Source of the DNA: Carpediemonas membranifera
Taxonomy: Eukaryota > Fornicata
NCBI GenBank assembly: GCA_019828565.1
Contig: JAHDYR010000042.1
Location: 36,548 to 100,547 of the forward strand
Direction of reading: 5' to 3'
Length of the DNA: 64,000 bases
Below, piece by piece: positions 1 to 8,800 of this stretch (positions within the stretch are counted from its first letter, which is position 1; each line of letters begins with the position of its first letter). The notes beneath the pieces were generated by a model. The model saw only the letters and a list, made by a program, of their open reading frames with translations, made no database searches and was not told the origin of the DNA. The translations under genes and the position numbers were made by a program.

Positions 1-1815
1 CTCTAACTCGCTGGTGTGTAATCATGACTAATCGCTGTCAGCGAGCGCCGTTAATCGGCCTGGCTCAGACCTGATAGCTTAATAGAAGAGTGTTGAACGA
101 CACTCGTGTGCTAGAGCATACATGCTCGCTAGCTGACTCAGAACATGCTCCGTAACAACCGTACTTGCCACATGGCCTTTCCGGACGCTCAGGTGTGCAG
201 AGCCCGTCGGCAAAGCATCCATTACCCGAACCTTAGATGGCGGTCCCAAGGTGTCACACACAGCCGTGTTGTCGTCGGGCGTGCACTCCCTCAGACTCAC
301 CGCACCGTGGATCAACGCTCAGCTGACCACTACCACCCGTCCACAGACCTACTGGTCTGGATCGCGATATATATCAAGTTGTTGGGATCCCTATGTAAGT
401 AAGCGACACCCCTATACTGGCTAACTGCCAAGGCGGTGCAAAATAGAGATGTCGAACGACAGCTCAAAGGCTTGTAGACACTCATGTGCTATACAAAACC
501 TACCTGGCCTCTGCGCCTACTCAGAGCATGCAAGATGCTCCGTTGTTCGACACAGCTCACTGGCCGTCTCCACCGAGGATTAACCTCCTGGTGAGACCGA
601 TTGGATGAACTACGAACGTAGTTTCGACGAGTTATAAATGTACATGTAACGTTAAAGCGCACCGGTGCTGACTGAACATGGGTAACCTACCTTCCGGTAC
701 AGGTTGGGTGTTAGGCTGAGTACGCTTGACTCAGGATACTATGAAGTGCTTCTTGCACTAGTAGATGACTGTCGGCACAGCTTATGTCACAAGCCTGGCT
801 GACATTGCGAAGGCTTGACTGCTGTGACGGCTATTCGGCACTAGAACTGTCCGCTTCGAGATGAGCGACGACTCATTGGCCACTCGATCGTGTGTCGCAT
901 CACTACATGATGCTGTCAATTGACGGTAGCTGGACATTGCTCAGGCGGCTGGGGATGTCTCTCGTACTTGCGGGTGGACTCACTCGCTCGGCCGAGGCGG
1001 ATGGTTAAACATCGGGTGTGTACTGCTTGGGCTAACCCTTGCTCGCGGGCACGGCTCCTACGTAGCATAAGTATACGCGGTTGATTAGGTCATCCGCTGA
1101 TGACTGTCGACCTAGGCTGGCTGTCTAGTGTCCGGGACATGGGTAGCAGAGTGCTCGGGAGACAGACCTGTCTCAGGGGCATACGGAAACTCTGCAACGT
1201 TTGCTTAGTGTAAACGACGATACAATCCACGATAAGTGGAGACTCTAGGAAGTGGGTGAACCACGGGTTGAGATGCATCGACACTACCCTCCATCTGGCT
1301 GAGTCTCTAGTTGCTGGCTGACCTGACGGGTCGCAAGTATTGTGCTAAACGCGCTTGGTTCGTCTCTCGCTGGCGCGAATGAGAGTCATTACGACCTCTC
1401 TCGAGTGTCCTGTGACACCGAGTAACATGCAAGGTTGATTGAAGAGGCTGTAGGGCACTGTCACCCCGACTGGGTGGTGCCTGAAGATCCCACAGATGTG
1501 AAAGGAAGGTTAAGTTCGTGAGGCAAGGCGCTGCCAAGCTCTTAGTTCCACTGCTAGTCAGCAGGCGTCGAAGGTGTATCCGCCCTCCTGTGGCGGAGAC
1601 TTATGGGTAACCGGTGCGAACACGCACCGTGGGTGGACTTTTAGTCCTGGTATTGGCCTCGTATGTCAGTACGAGAGGGCTTATCTGGCTTAGTGTTGAT
1701 ACTGCGGACGTCTTCGAGGGTGACTGCTGGGTCTACCGCTCGTCAAGAAGGTTATCAGCCTCCTCCATAGCTCTGTCTCCTAGTAGAGATATCATGTGGC
1801 GACGTGACGACATGA
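1..1815 (+). pseudogene. Large-subunit rRNA, 3' half, highly diverged (probable rRNA pseudogene)
   Basis: No convincing protein gene lies here, but landmarks of nuclear LSU rRNA follow in the right order. A GTAACAACxGTACTTGCC-like segment near 150 resembles the domain II universal motif. A GAACTACGAACGTAG segment near 609 sits where AACTATGACTCTCTTAAGGTAG is expected. A GCTGAGTACGCTTGACTC segment near 714 resembles GTTGAGCTTGACTC. The sarcin-ricin loop core AGTACGAGAGG is intact near 1667, preceded by a GGACTTTTAGTCC segment matching GACAGTTTGGTCC. GGTTATCAGCCTCC near 1750 resembles GATTATGACTGAACGCCTC. Many otherwise invariant positions are changed, so a functional rRNA is doubtful; a fast-evolving genuine rRNA is the alternative. 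The 5' end is outside the window. Assignment was made by eye, without an alignment. Confidence 0.5.
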
Positions 1816-1855
1816 GTTAGATACGATATGAGTACTCTGCAGCATGACATGACGG

Positions 1856-2240
1856 ATACCTTACCCGGAGGTTCTTCAAGAAGGTGTTCCTATCCTTCCC
1901 ATATATGATGACGTCGTCCACGTACGCTAAGGCCTGAGTGTACAGGCTGTCACTGAGAACGGCTTCGAGAGCCCGTTGACACTGGATAGGGGCATTCTTC
2001 ATTCCAAACGGCATGCGGCAGTACTCAAATTTCCCCAGGCCATCCACTGTGAAGGCAGTATACTTGCAACTATCACTAGCCATGGGAACTTGATGAAAAG
2101 CCGATTTCAGGTCTAAAGCCGCGAAGAATTTTGCTCCCTCGAGGTGATCCAGGAGGTTGTCTATCAGTGGCAGGGGGTGACTGTCAGGCGAGGTGATGAG
2201 ATTGAGGGCTCGGAAATCTAGGCATAGTCGTAGGGCTCCG
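1856..2240 (-). pseudogene. Retroelement 1 reverse transcriptase palm fragment
   Basis: This continues the RT of the preceding frame after a frameshift. Conserved Ty3-type RT motifs are readable: a LDLKSAFHQ-type segment, 'YCRMPFGMKNAP', and the catalytic 'AYVDDVIIYGKD'. The match ends at FLKNLR, where the sequence changes to rRNA-flanking DNA. The missing thumb, RNase H and integrase make it non-autonomous. Confidence 0.65.
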
Positions 2241-3704
2241 CCCCTTCTTAGCCATGACTATCGGGTTGTTGAATGCCGATGTGGATCTCCGGATGATACC
2301 CTGGGCCTCTAGTTCATGGACTTGGCGCACAATCTCGGTCCGTACAGGTGTGGAATAGCGGTAGGGGTAGACGTTAATGACTTTGTCTGGGTCTTCGGTC
2401 TTGACCTTGAAGGGGGGCAGAGTTGATGTCACGGACAGATCTTCCTCGAAGAGGCCAGGTAGATCTTGCAAGATTCGCGATATCTGCTCCTCGAACTTCA
2501 TGATCGTAGGTGTTGTGGTCTCAGTTGCGTCATGTAGGGCATCCACATCGAACATGTCGTCGTAATCATCCCCAACCTCCACAATGAGGTCGTCAGCGGG
2601 GAATTGGATCAATCCGGCGGACACGAGCAAGGGGAACCCAATGACTGTAGGAGCTGGGAGCTTTTCGCGCATGATAATGAACTTTGTCTTGATCGTGAGC
2701 TTGTGGCCAGTGGCGGAGGGGAACTCACAGTCAGCCGTCATTACATGGGTCGTATTAACCTTCTGTCCAGTGAACAACTGGACCTGATGGGACTCGAGTG
2801 AAGGCTCAATGGGCAGCGAGGAAGCTAGCTCTTCTGAGATAAAGTTGGCCGTGGCGCCAGTGTCGTACAACGCAGATGAGGGGCACTGCAGGAGGCGGAT
2901 CGGGAACAGGGGACGAGCAGAGGCTTGGCTAGGCTTACCTTGGGTCAGAGCTGCGAGGAGAAAGTCAACGTATGCCTGCCCTTTACTCTTGGACCGGCGA
3001 CCTTCTCTCTCCGCTTGCTCAGCCTTTCTGGCTTGCGCAATAGCTGCCTGAGCCGTTCGTTCAAACGATCGCTTGTCCTTGTAGGTGGCGCAGCGCTCAC
3101 GTAGACGGTCTCCGCGCACGTTGGTCAGGAACTTCTGAACTAACGAAGACTCCTTCGGACGGACATGCGCGCAGTTCATAATCATCCGCGAGTAAAGGAA
3201 CACATAGGTTAGCATGGACTCGTAGAGGTTACCGTCGGGGAACTTGATATCGTCGAACCGGTCGAGAGCATCTTGCTTATCAAGGGGGGCGAAGATGCGG
3301 TTCACGCGATCAATAAAAGCCTCATTCCAGTCTTCGGGAGGGGGAGCCAGCTCATTGTCATCATCGGAAGAGGATGAGTCGGAGTCGTCAGACGTGTCTT
3401 CGTCCTCTTCTTCTTCTGCAGGCGCGGCGGCGACCATAGCGATCTGGCCTACATTCTCCTCGGCCACTTCAGGCACACGAGGAGATTCAAGTGCCGCGCG
3501 CGCTTCTGCGATAAAGGCATGGAGCTCAGGATCACTCAGCTCCAGGAGCTGAATAACAATGGGGCTAATGAGACTGAAGATCGGAATTTCGGAGTTCGTG
3601 CGGGCGTTAAAAGAACGGTAATTGTCTCGGAACGAGTACCATGATTTCGGCTTAGCCGAATTCAACCATGGGGCCAAAAAGTTAGACAGGGCGTCAATGT
3701 TCAT
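2184..3704 (-). CDS. Retroelement 1 Gag-protease-RT (5' part of polyprotein)
   Basis: An ATG-initiated 506-codon reading frame. Residues 1-90 are Gag-like with no recognised motif. A strongly acidic Glu/Asp/Ser tract lies at about 95-120, and a helical segment rich in charged residues at about 125-250. No zinc knuckle is visible. A retropepsin active site, ALYDTGATANFI, lies at about 280-290, followed by the start of the RT domain with the conserved element 'GIIRRSTSAFNNPIVMAKKG' near the end. A frameshift just after that lysine-rich motif (around 2245) separates it from the RT palm, whose reading frame resumes downstream. The frameshift may be decay or an assembly indel. Confidence 0.75.
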   Translation of the reverse strand: MNIDALSNFLAPWLNSAKPKSWYSFRDNYRSFNARTNSEIPIFSLISPIVIQLLELSDPELHAFIAEARAALESPRVPEVAEENVGQIAMVAAAPAEEEEDEDTSDDSDSSSSDDDNELAPPPEDWNEAFIDRVNRIFAPLDKQDALDRFDDIKFPDGNLYESMLTYVFLYSRMIMNCAHVRPKESSLVQKFLTNVRGDRLRERCATYKDKRSFERTAQAAIAQARKAEQAEREGRRSKSKGQAYVDFLLAALTQGKPSQASARPLFPIRLLQCPSSALYDTGATANFISEELASSLPIEPSLESHQVQLFTGQKVNTTHVMTADCEFPSATGHKLTIKTKFIIMREKLPAPTVIGFPLLVSAGLIQFPADDLIVEVGDDYDDMFDVDALHDATETTTPTIMKFEEQISRILQDLPGLFEEDLSVTSTLPPFKVKTEDPDKVINVYPYRYSTPVRTEIVRQVHELEAQGIIRRSTSAFNNPIVMAKKGRSPTTMPRFPSPQSHHLA

Positions 3705-3737
3705 CGGGAAAGTAGCCTTAATCGAAAGTTATATAAC

Positions 3738-3837
3738 TGTGACGGGCAGGGGACAGGAACACCGAAGGGAAACGATGAACTAACTTTAAATTGACTTTGA
3801 CGATCATTGACCAATCATAAAAGAACTGATTGGGACA
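3738..3837 (-). repeat. 5' LTR of retroelement 1
   Basis: In element orientation the segment starts TGTCCCAATCAG and ends GTCACA, giving the usual TG...CA ends. It is followed at once by the palindrome GTTATATAAC (3728-3737) and then the gag ATG at 3704. Length is 100 bp. The partner LTR is missing, so the outer boundary rests on similarity to the LTR start of element B. Confidence 0.6.
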
Positions 3838-5005
3838 GCTAACACAACGTGACAACATTGTCTTCTGAGGGCGGAGGAATTCGCGCATCAGGCGCTCATC
3901 TGTCCTTTGTCCTCTGATGTGGCGCTCAAGCGCCTCGTTGGCACGTTCGAGCGTGAGGCTTGCGGTGAATGCGCGGTCCGTTGCCGCGGCGTGCAGAATG
4001 GCGACAGCATTAGCAACATGAACATCACGGCGGGAAGCTCCCGATCTGTGGCCCGGTCCGAACCAAGGACATGTAGTGCAAGCGAAATGTTGTAAGGGGT
4101 AACAGGACAACCAGGCCCAGTCAGCCTGGGGGAACACCGCCCATGCCCTGACCCACGCCACCTAACCGGGGTAGACAGCATGGACTTAGTCACTTTCCCC
4201 GCCTTCGGGTAGGCTTCTTAACAGAGTCGAGGGGGCATGGAAATGGTGAACCGGACAGACGAGAGGGTGCCGTGGCTGAACGGCTCTACAAGGACTGCAG
4301 GGAAGCAAGGAGTGTCATAGTCAAGGTCCTGCAGGACGATCCTGCCTGTAGTGCACCTGATTCATTATTTTGATTTGGTCCTCATTGGTCTTTGTTGACA
4401 CACGTGTGTCGTAATAAAGCACTTCCTCTTCTTCCTGGTGTACCACACTGCCTGTCAATGCCCCGAGGACAGACCCCCAGGCTCCCCGGATAGTTGCCGG
4501 ACTTTCAGGGAGACAGGAAAGCATATTTGCACGGAGATGGCCGCAGGGCCTCTGGGGCGATTGGAATCGGCTTTCCGCGGAGACAGTAGCACCGAAAGCC
4601 CAAGGCAAACGCTGCTGACCAGTTTGCCATGGGAAATAGGCAGTACCCCGGGGCACTCAGCTCCAAGACAACGGGAAACAAGCTCAGCCCGGGGTCAGTC
4701 ACCAAGCACCATAAATTTCTTCTTCTTCTGAAGGTTCTGATCGTAACAGGATCTAGATCAGATAGGAACAGATGATTCTGCGTTATCATTTTCCAGGAGT
4801 GATCACTGTGCCGGATGGCAGCAGAAAACGGGGAAATCCATTTACCTTAAAGTGCACTGGGAGTGAGGGAGATGCTGTGACACTGTACTTACCGTGTGAT
4901 ATGTTCGCAGGTGGCACCAGCCTGCTGTCCACAGAGTAGTAGGATCATTTACGTATGCTACAAAACTGCAGGGTTGCTCGCTGACCGTATATGGGGGGGG
5001 GGGCT
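3838..5005. other. Intergenic stretch with possible host-gene remnant and LTR-like remnant
   Basis: From 3838 to about 4030 one minus-strand frame reads like ordinary protein (VANAVAILHAAATDRAF... to ...MLSRCVS) and is interrupted by the LTR of retroelement 1, so this may be the end of a disrupted host gene; no family was recognised. From 4040 to 4800 I see no convincing gene. At 4800-4884 a palindrome followed by a TG...CA segment resembles an LTR remnant. A run of nine G occurs near 4993. Confidence 0.3.
4808..4884 (-). repeat. Possible LTR remnant preceded by palindrome
   Basis: AGTGATCACT at 4799-4808 repeats the palindrome found at the internal edge of element B's 5' LTR, and the sequence from 4808 starts TGTG and reaches a GCTGTGACA segment, similar to the LTR edge of element C. 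No coding retroelement sequence is attached, so this is a low-confidence call. Confidence 0.25.
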
Positions 5006-5551
5006 CTAGTCACGGTCAGCGAGATGGGCCCGGAGCTCCATCAGAAGTTGCCCAAGCATGTTCACACCGGTTCCACGGGCCCCACAGCCCCAGAAGTAGT
5101 CACGCGGAGAATCCTCCACAAGCCACCGTGTGCCCGTCTCGAGCAGGGCGGCGCGCCACTCATCGTTCTGCTCGGCCTTCATGAGAAGGGCGTCACGCAT
5201 GACATCTACGCGGCGGGTGTTCCACGTCTCTGTGTCCTCAGAAGACATACGGAAGCCATGCGGGCCTCCGAGTCTCTTGGCCTCGCGCGGTGTGGCTGCC
5301 ATTGCGATGGTGAGATGCTCCTCAGACCCATACGGAAACTTGCAAGCTTGGAAGTAGTGCTCAACAGTGTTATACCGTACAGATCCGTTGCAAGTGAAGC
5401 CATAGCTTCCGAAGTTGGAGAATATGCTGTTCTTTGAGTAGAACCAGATGGTCTCCGCGGAATTCAGCGCTTTCCAATTGCGTTTGTTGTATGCAGTGCT
5501 CTTAGTAGTGTCACTCGTCGATTTCACACCCGATGCTGCCTTTTTCGCCAT
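5006..5551 (-). CDS. NADAR-domain protein (YbiA-like N-glycosidase family)
   Basis: The protein has 181 residues. After a short Lys/Ser-rich leader (1-25) the whole length is one NADAR domain. Recognisable signatures are IWFYSKNSIFSNFGSYGF (about 35-52), YNTVEHYFQACKF (about 61-73), a PREAKRLGG segment, a RRVDVMRDALLMKAEQN segment, and the C-terminal LVEDSPRDYFWGCG...GVNMLGQLLMELR. Known family members hydrolyse N-glycosidic bonds, either in early riboflavin-pathway intermediates (YbiA/RibX type) or in ADP-ribosylated guanine. The conserved Glu of the EHYFQA motif and the Trp-Gly near the end are present, so activity is plausible. It starts at ATG 5551 and has no introns. Its neighbour is the giant membrane protein, with no obvious functional link. 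The family call is confident; the substrate is unknown. Confidence 0.88.
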   Translation of the reverse strand: MAKKAASGVKSTSDTTKSTAYNKRNWKALNSAETIWFYSKNSIFSNFGSYGFTCNGSVRYNTVEHYFQACKFPYGSEEHLTIAMAATPREAKRLGGPHGFRMSSEDTETWNTRRVDVMRDALLMKAEQNDEWRAALLETGTRWLVEDSPRDYFWGCGARGTGVNMLGQLLMELRAHLADRD

Positions 5552-5885
5552 TCGATGCTTTTCTGTGTCTCATCGGCGAGATCACACCACCAACTGGTCA
5601 AATCCGGCAATATAATCAGTCATGGTATTGGCCGAATTCATGTGGCATGTGTGGTGTGGACCAGCCAGGGTAACTGACGATAGATTGCGCGTTGTGCGCT
5701 TCAGCTGGTGTTGGGTTGGGCATCTCCAATGAGCGGCTTTGCTGGAAGACTGGGCCAAGCCGCGTTTGCTGCCAGTTGCGGTCACAAACAGCATAAATTT
5801 TGATCAATCATAGAAATGCTGCTTTATTCTTTGTATCGAATTATACCGGAGAAAACATAAAAGTGCTGTTATAAAACACAACACA
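5552..5885. other. Intergenic, no gene seen
   Basis: About 330 bases between the NADAR gene start and the 3' end of the large membrane-protein gene. The part from 5800 to 5885 is AT-rich and probably holds 3' processing signals of the membrane-protein gene. Short open frames here show no protein-like composition. Confidence 0.5.
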
Positions 5886-8800
5886 CTACCCCGACTCTGC
5901 CCGGGTGACGCCGAGGAAGTCGCCGAGGAGCGTATCTGGGATGATCTGGTCCCGGGGGATCATGTCGAGCAGACCGGACACCATCTTTTCATCGTCGGAA
6001 AGACGGCGGAAAATGGGGTGGAACACCACGCGGTACGAGGCGAGCAGCACGGTGATACCCAGGAGGAGCAAGGGCACCTGGCCCAGCCAGAAGCCGTAGT
6101 GGAACGCGGTGATTGCGTCCGCGACAATGCTCGTGTTCTCGTCATACAGATCGCCCAGCGGGACGGCCAGCTGGGTCGCCGAGAGGAAGTCCGCGCCCTC
6201 CAGCCCGCCGATGCTGATACACTCACCGCTGTACGCCGGGTCGAGCCCGTCCGCGGAGTAGCGGAAGGATGCGAGCACCTCTCTCGGGGTGGCACCGAAC
6301 GTGCTGTTGTCGAGCGTGCGGTCGTCGGTGCGGTCACCCGAGACGCCTGTGACCGACAGGAATAGGTCGAAGTCGTTGAGCTGCTGAGTCAGGTCCCGGA
6401 TGGCGTCCATTGACTCGGCGGCAGCGACATAGCCGTGGTTGCTAAGAGACGGTTTGGTCGCGATGTCGAAGAGGCGAGACGCCGCGTCGAACAGGTATGC
6501 TGCCCGCGATGCCTCGTCCGCAATGAGGACGGTCCTCGACACTGGGAAGTAGAGCAGGCCGGTGTAGGCGATGAAGAGGGACAGCACCACGGCGATCACC
6601 CAGAGCGTGCTCGTGGAGATGCGTCGGAACTTCAGGATGCGGGGCAGCTCGAGATGCTGGCGGACGACGTTGATCTTCTGCAGTGCTGGGGGCGTGGCGA
6701 TCTGGAGGACGAAGCGGCAGAACATGTAGTAGGTGCAGATTACGGCGCACACGAAGCCGATGAAGACGCCGATGAGCATGATGACCTCAGTGCCCTGGGT
6801 GTCAACGATGTCGTTCGAGTAGGCTGAGAACATGTCACGGAGCGAATCTAGCTCCGATCGCATTGAATCAATAAGATATTCGAACTTATCATCGAACAAA
6901 AGGGATCTTGAGAGCGCAGCCTGCGTGTCACTGCTGAGCGTCGCGTCGTACGTCGAGTTGTGGTACACCGCCCGGCCCGGGAAGCTGAGCAGGTCCGACG
7001 CGTAGCCAGGCTCCGCTGCCCCGTCGTACTCGTAGTTATGCAGGGATGGGGCGACAGTTGCGGGGACGGCGGCTGCCCAGATGCCGAGCTGCGCGGACAC
7101 CCTCGTGAGGTTGACCATCGCCGTCCAGTGGGAGCGGAAGGAGGCGACGGTAGCTGTAAACTGCTCGTCGACGTCGTCGTCGACGAGCACAAAGAGGGTT
7201 GGGTCGACTGCGATGGCATCCTCAACTTCTTCGAGCCGGGCGGTCTCGAAGTGCTGCGAGAAGAGGCGGGATGCCCTGAGCACCCCGCGGAGGGCGACGC
7301 TGAAGTCCGAGGCATCGGACAGAAAGTCGTGCTTGACCTGGCTCTGGTCGTTCAGTGTCAGCGTCCGGGTCCCGATGTTGTCGGCGACGAAGTTGAGGGC
7401 GACTGAGAGGCAGAGGAGGATGATGATCATGATGAAGACGTTGAGGAAGAGGTTCTTCCCCAGGGCGTTCATCCGCCCCAGGAAGGACTTGTCTTGGCTG
7501 ATCGCCGCGATCTTCTGCTCGTTGCCCTCAAAGATCGTTGTTGCCTCGGATGCGTCCCGCATGAGAGAGCTGAGCCCGACACTGAAGGCGTTCGTGCCGG
7601 ACCGCGTGCTGCGGGCGATCGATACGACGCTGAAGGCAGGCGAGTGGGCGGAGTCGACGCTCATGACGTCGGGCGATCGTGTCTGCGACCTCAGTGACAG
7701 CAGCGAGGCCCGTGAGCGTGAAACGACGTCTGCCCGGTCTAGTGCTTTCCGCAGCGAGTCCGTACTCTCGCCGAGGGCGACGATGGCCGGGTGCCGGACG
7801 ACCTCGCCGTTCATCGCGTCGAGACCGAGCCGGTACATCTCGCGGATGACGTCGAGCCGGTTGATGTCGACGACCTTCATGCGGAGGTTGATGAATAGCC
7901 CGACGACGAGGATGGCGGTGGCGAGGATGCGGAGGACGAGCAGCGTGGTGAGGGTGTAGCCCTGCACCTTGAGCACCGTGGCCTGCTCAGTCACGAGGGT
8001 CGACACCTCGGCTGTCGACCGGGCCAGCACGAACGTGCGCACGTCTAGGATGCCCGCCGTCGAGCCCGTCTTGAGCGCCCAGTACTTGTCATCTGCGATC
8101 ACTGCCCGCGCGATCTCGATCTTGTCCGCCGGGTCGAGGGCCAGGTCCGCCGCGCTGTCGCTGTAGTAGCCCCACTTGGCTCGGTCGGGCCCGTACACCG
8201 CCCGGTCGGCCTGGTACGCCGTCTCCGCGGTGAGGTTGTAGGACCAGCCCGTCAGCTGGCAGCGGGACTCGGTACCCAGGCCCCAGGCCGACCGGGACAG
8301 CAGGATGCTGTTGGCCTCGAGGTAGGCCAGGGACCGCTCGGAGTTGAGCGCTGCGACCAGACCATCGTGGGTCGACCCGAGGTCGGACGCCGCGAGGGTG
8401 AGGGCATCAACCACGTCGGCCGTGCTGCTGTTGATCGCCCAGTAGTCCTGCTCCGTCTTCAGATAGCGGCCGTGGGCGACCCGCATGGCGTCCCAGGTTC
8501 GGGAGTCAAGGAGGTCCTGGAGCTCATCAATGACGAGCACCGTCTTGTCTGCCTCATCAAATGATGACCTGAGCTGGGGGTAGAGGTAGATGATGTACGA
8601 TGACGTGCACACCAGCACGCAGATGATGCCGACGCCCACCGCCAGCATGGTCACCAAGACCACCCAGATCAGCCGCAGCCGGAAGTGGAGCTTGCTGTGC
8701 ATGCCGGCGAGGTCGGTGACGATCTCTGCGAGGTCGACGCCGTTGTCGTCCTTCATGAGCACGTACGCCTGGCTGTCCGTGTCCGTGCTGATGCGGAGGC

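Larger units (their letters stand above)
1856..3837 (-). mobile_element. Ty3/gypsy retroelement 1, 3'-truncated, next to rRNA
   Basis: A minus-strand LTR retroelement keeps its 5' LTR (3738-3837), gag-protease and the first part of reverse transcriptase. Homology to RT stops near 1856, shortly after the YVDD catalytic motif, and the flanking sequence is the rRNA-like segment. RNase H, integrase and the 3' LTR are missing. The element was either truncated during insertion or cut off by a later rearrangement. Its LTR begins, in element orientation, TGTCCCAATCAG, nearly the same as element B at 45.5-50.0 kb, so the two belong to related families. Confidence 0.75.

Noticed and set aside
79-402. 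Short frames inside the rRNA-like segment
   Set aside because: rRNA landmarks run across them and they have no protein-like features.
3888-4193. Stand-alone small genes near 3.7-4.2 kb
   Set aside because: Overlapping frames on both strands, one running through an LTR; only a short protein-like stretch was kept, as a possible host remnant.
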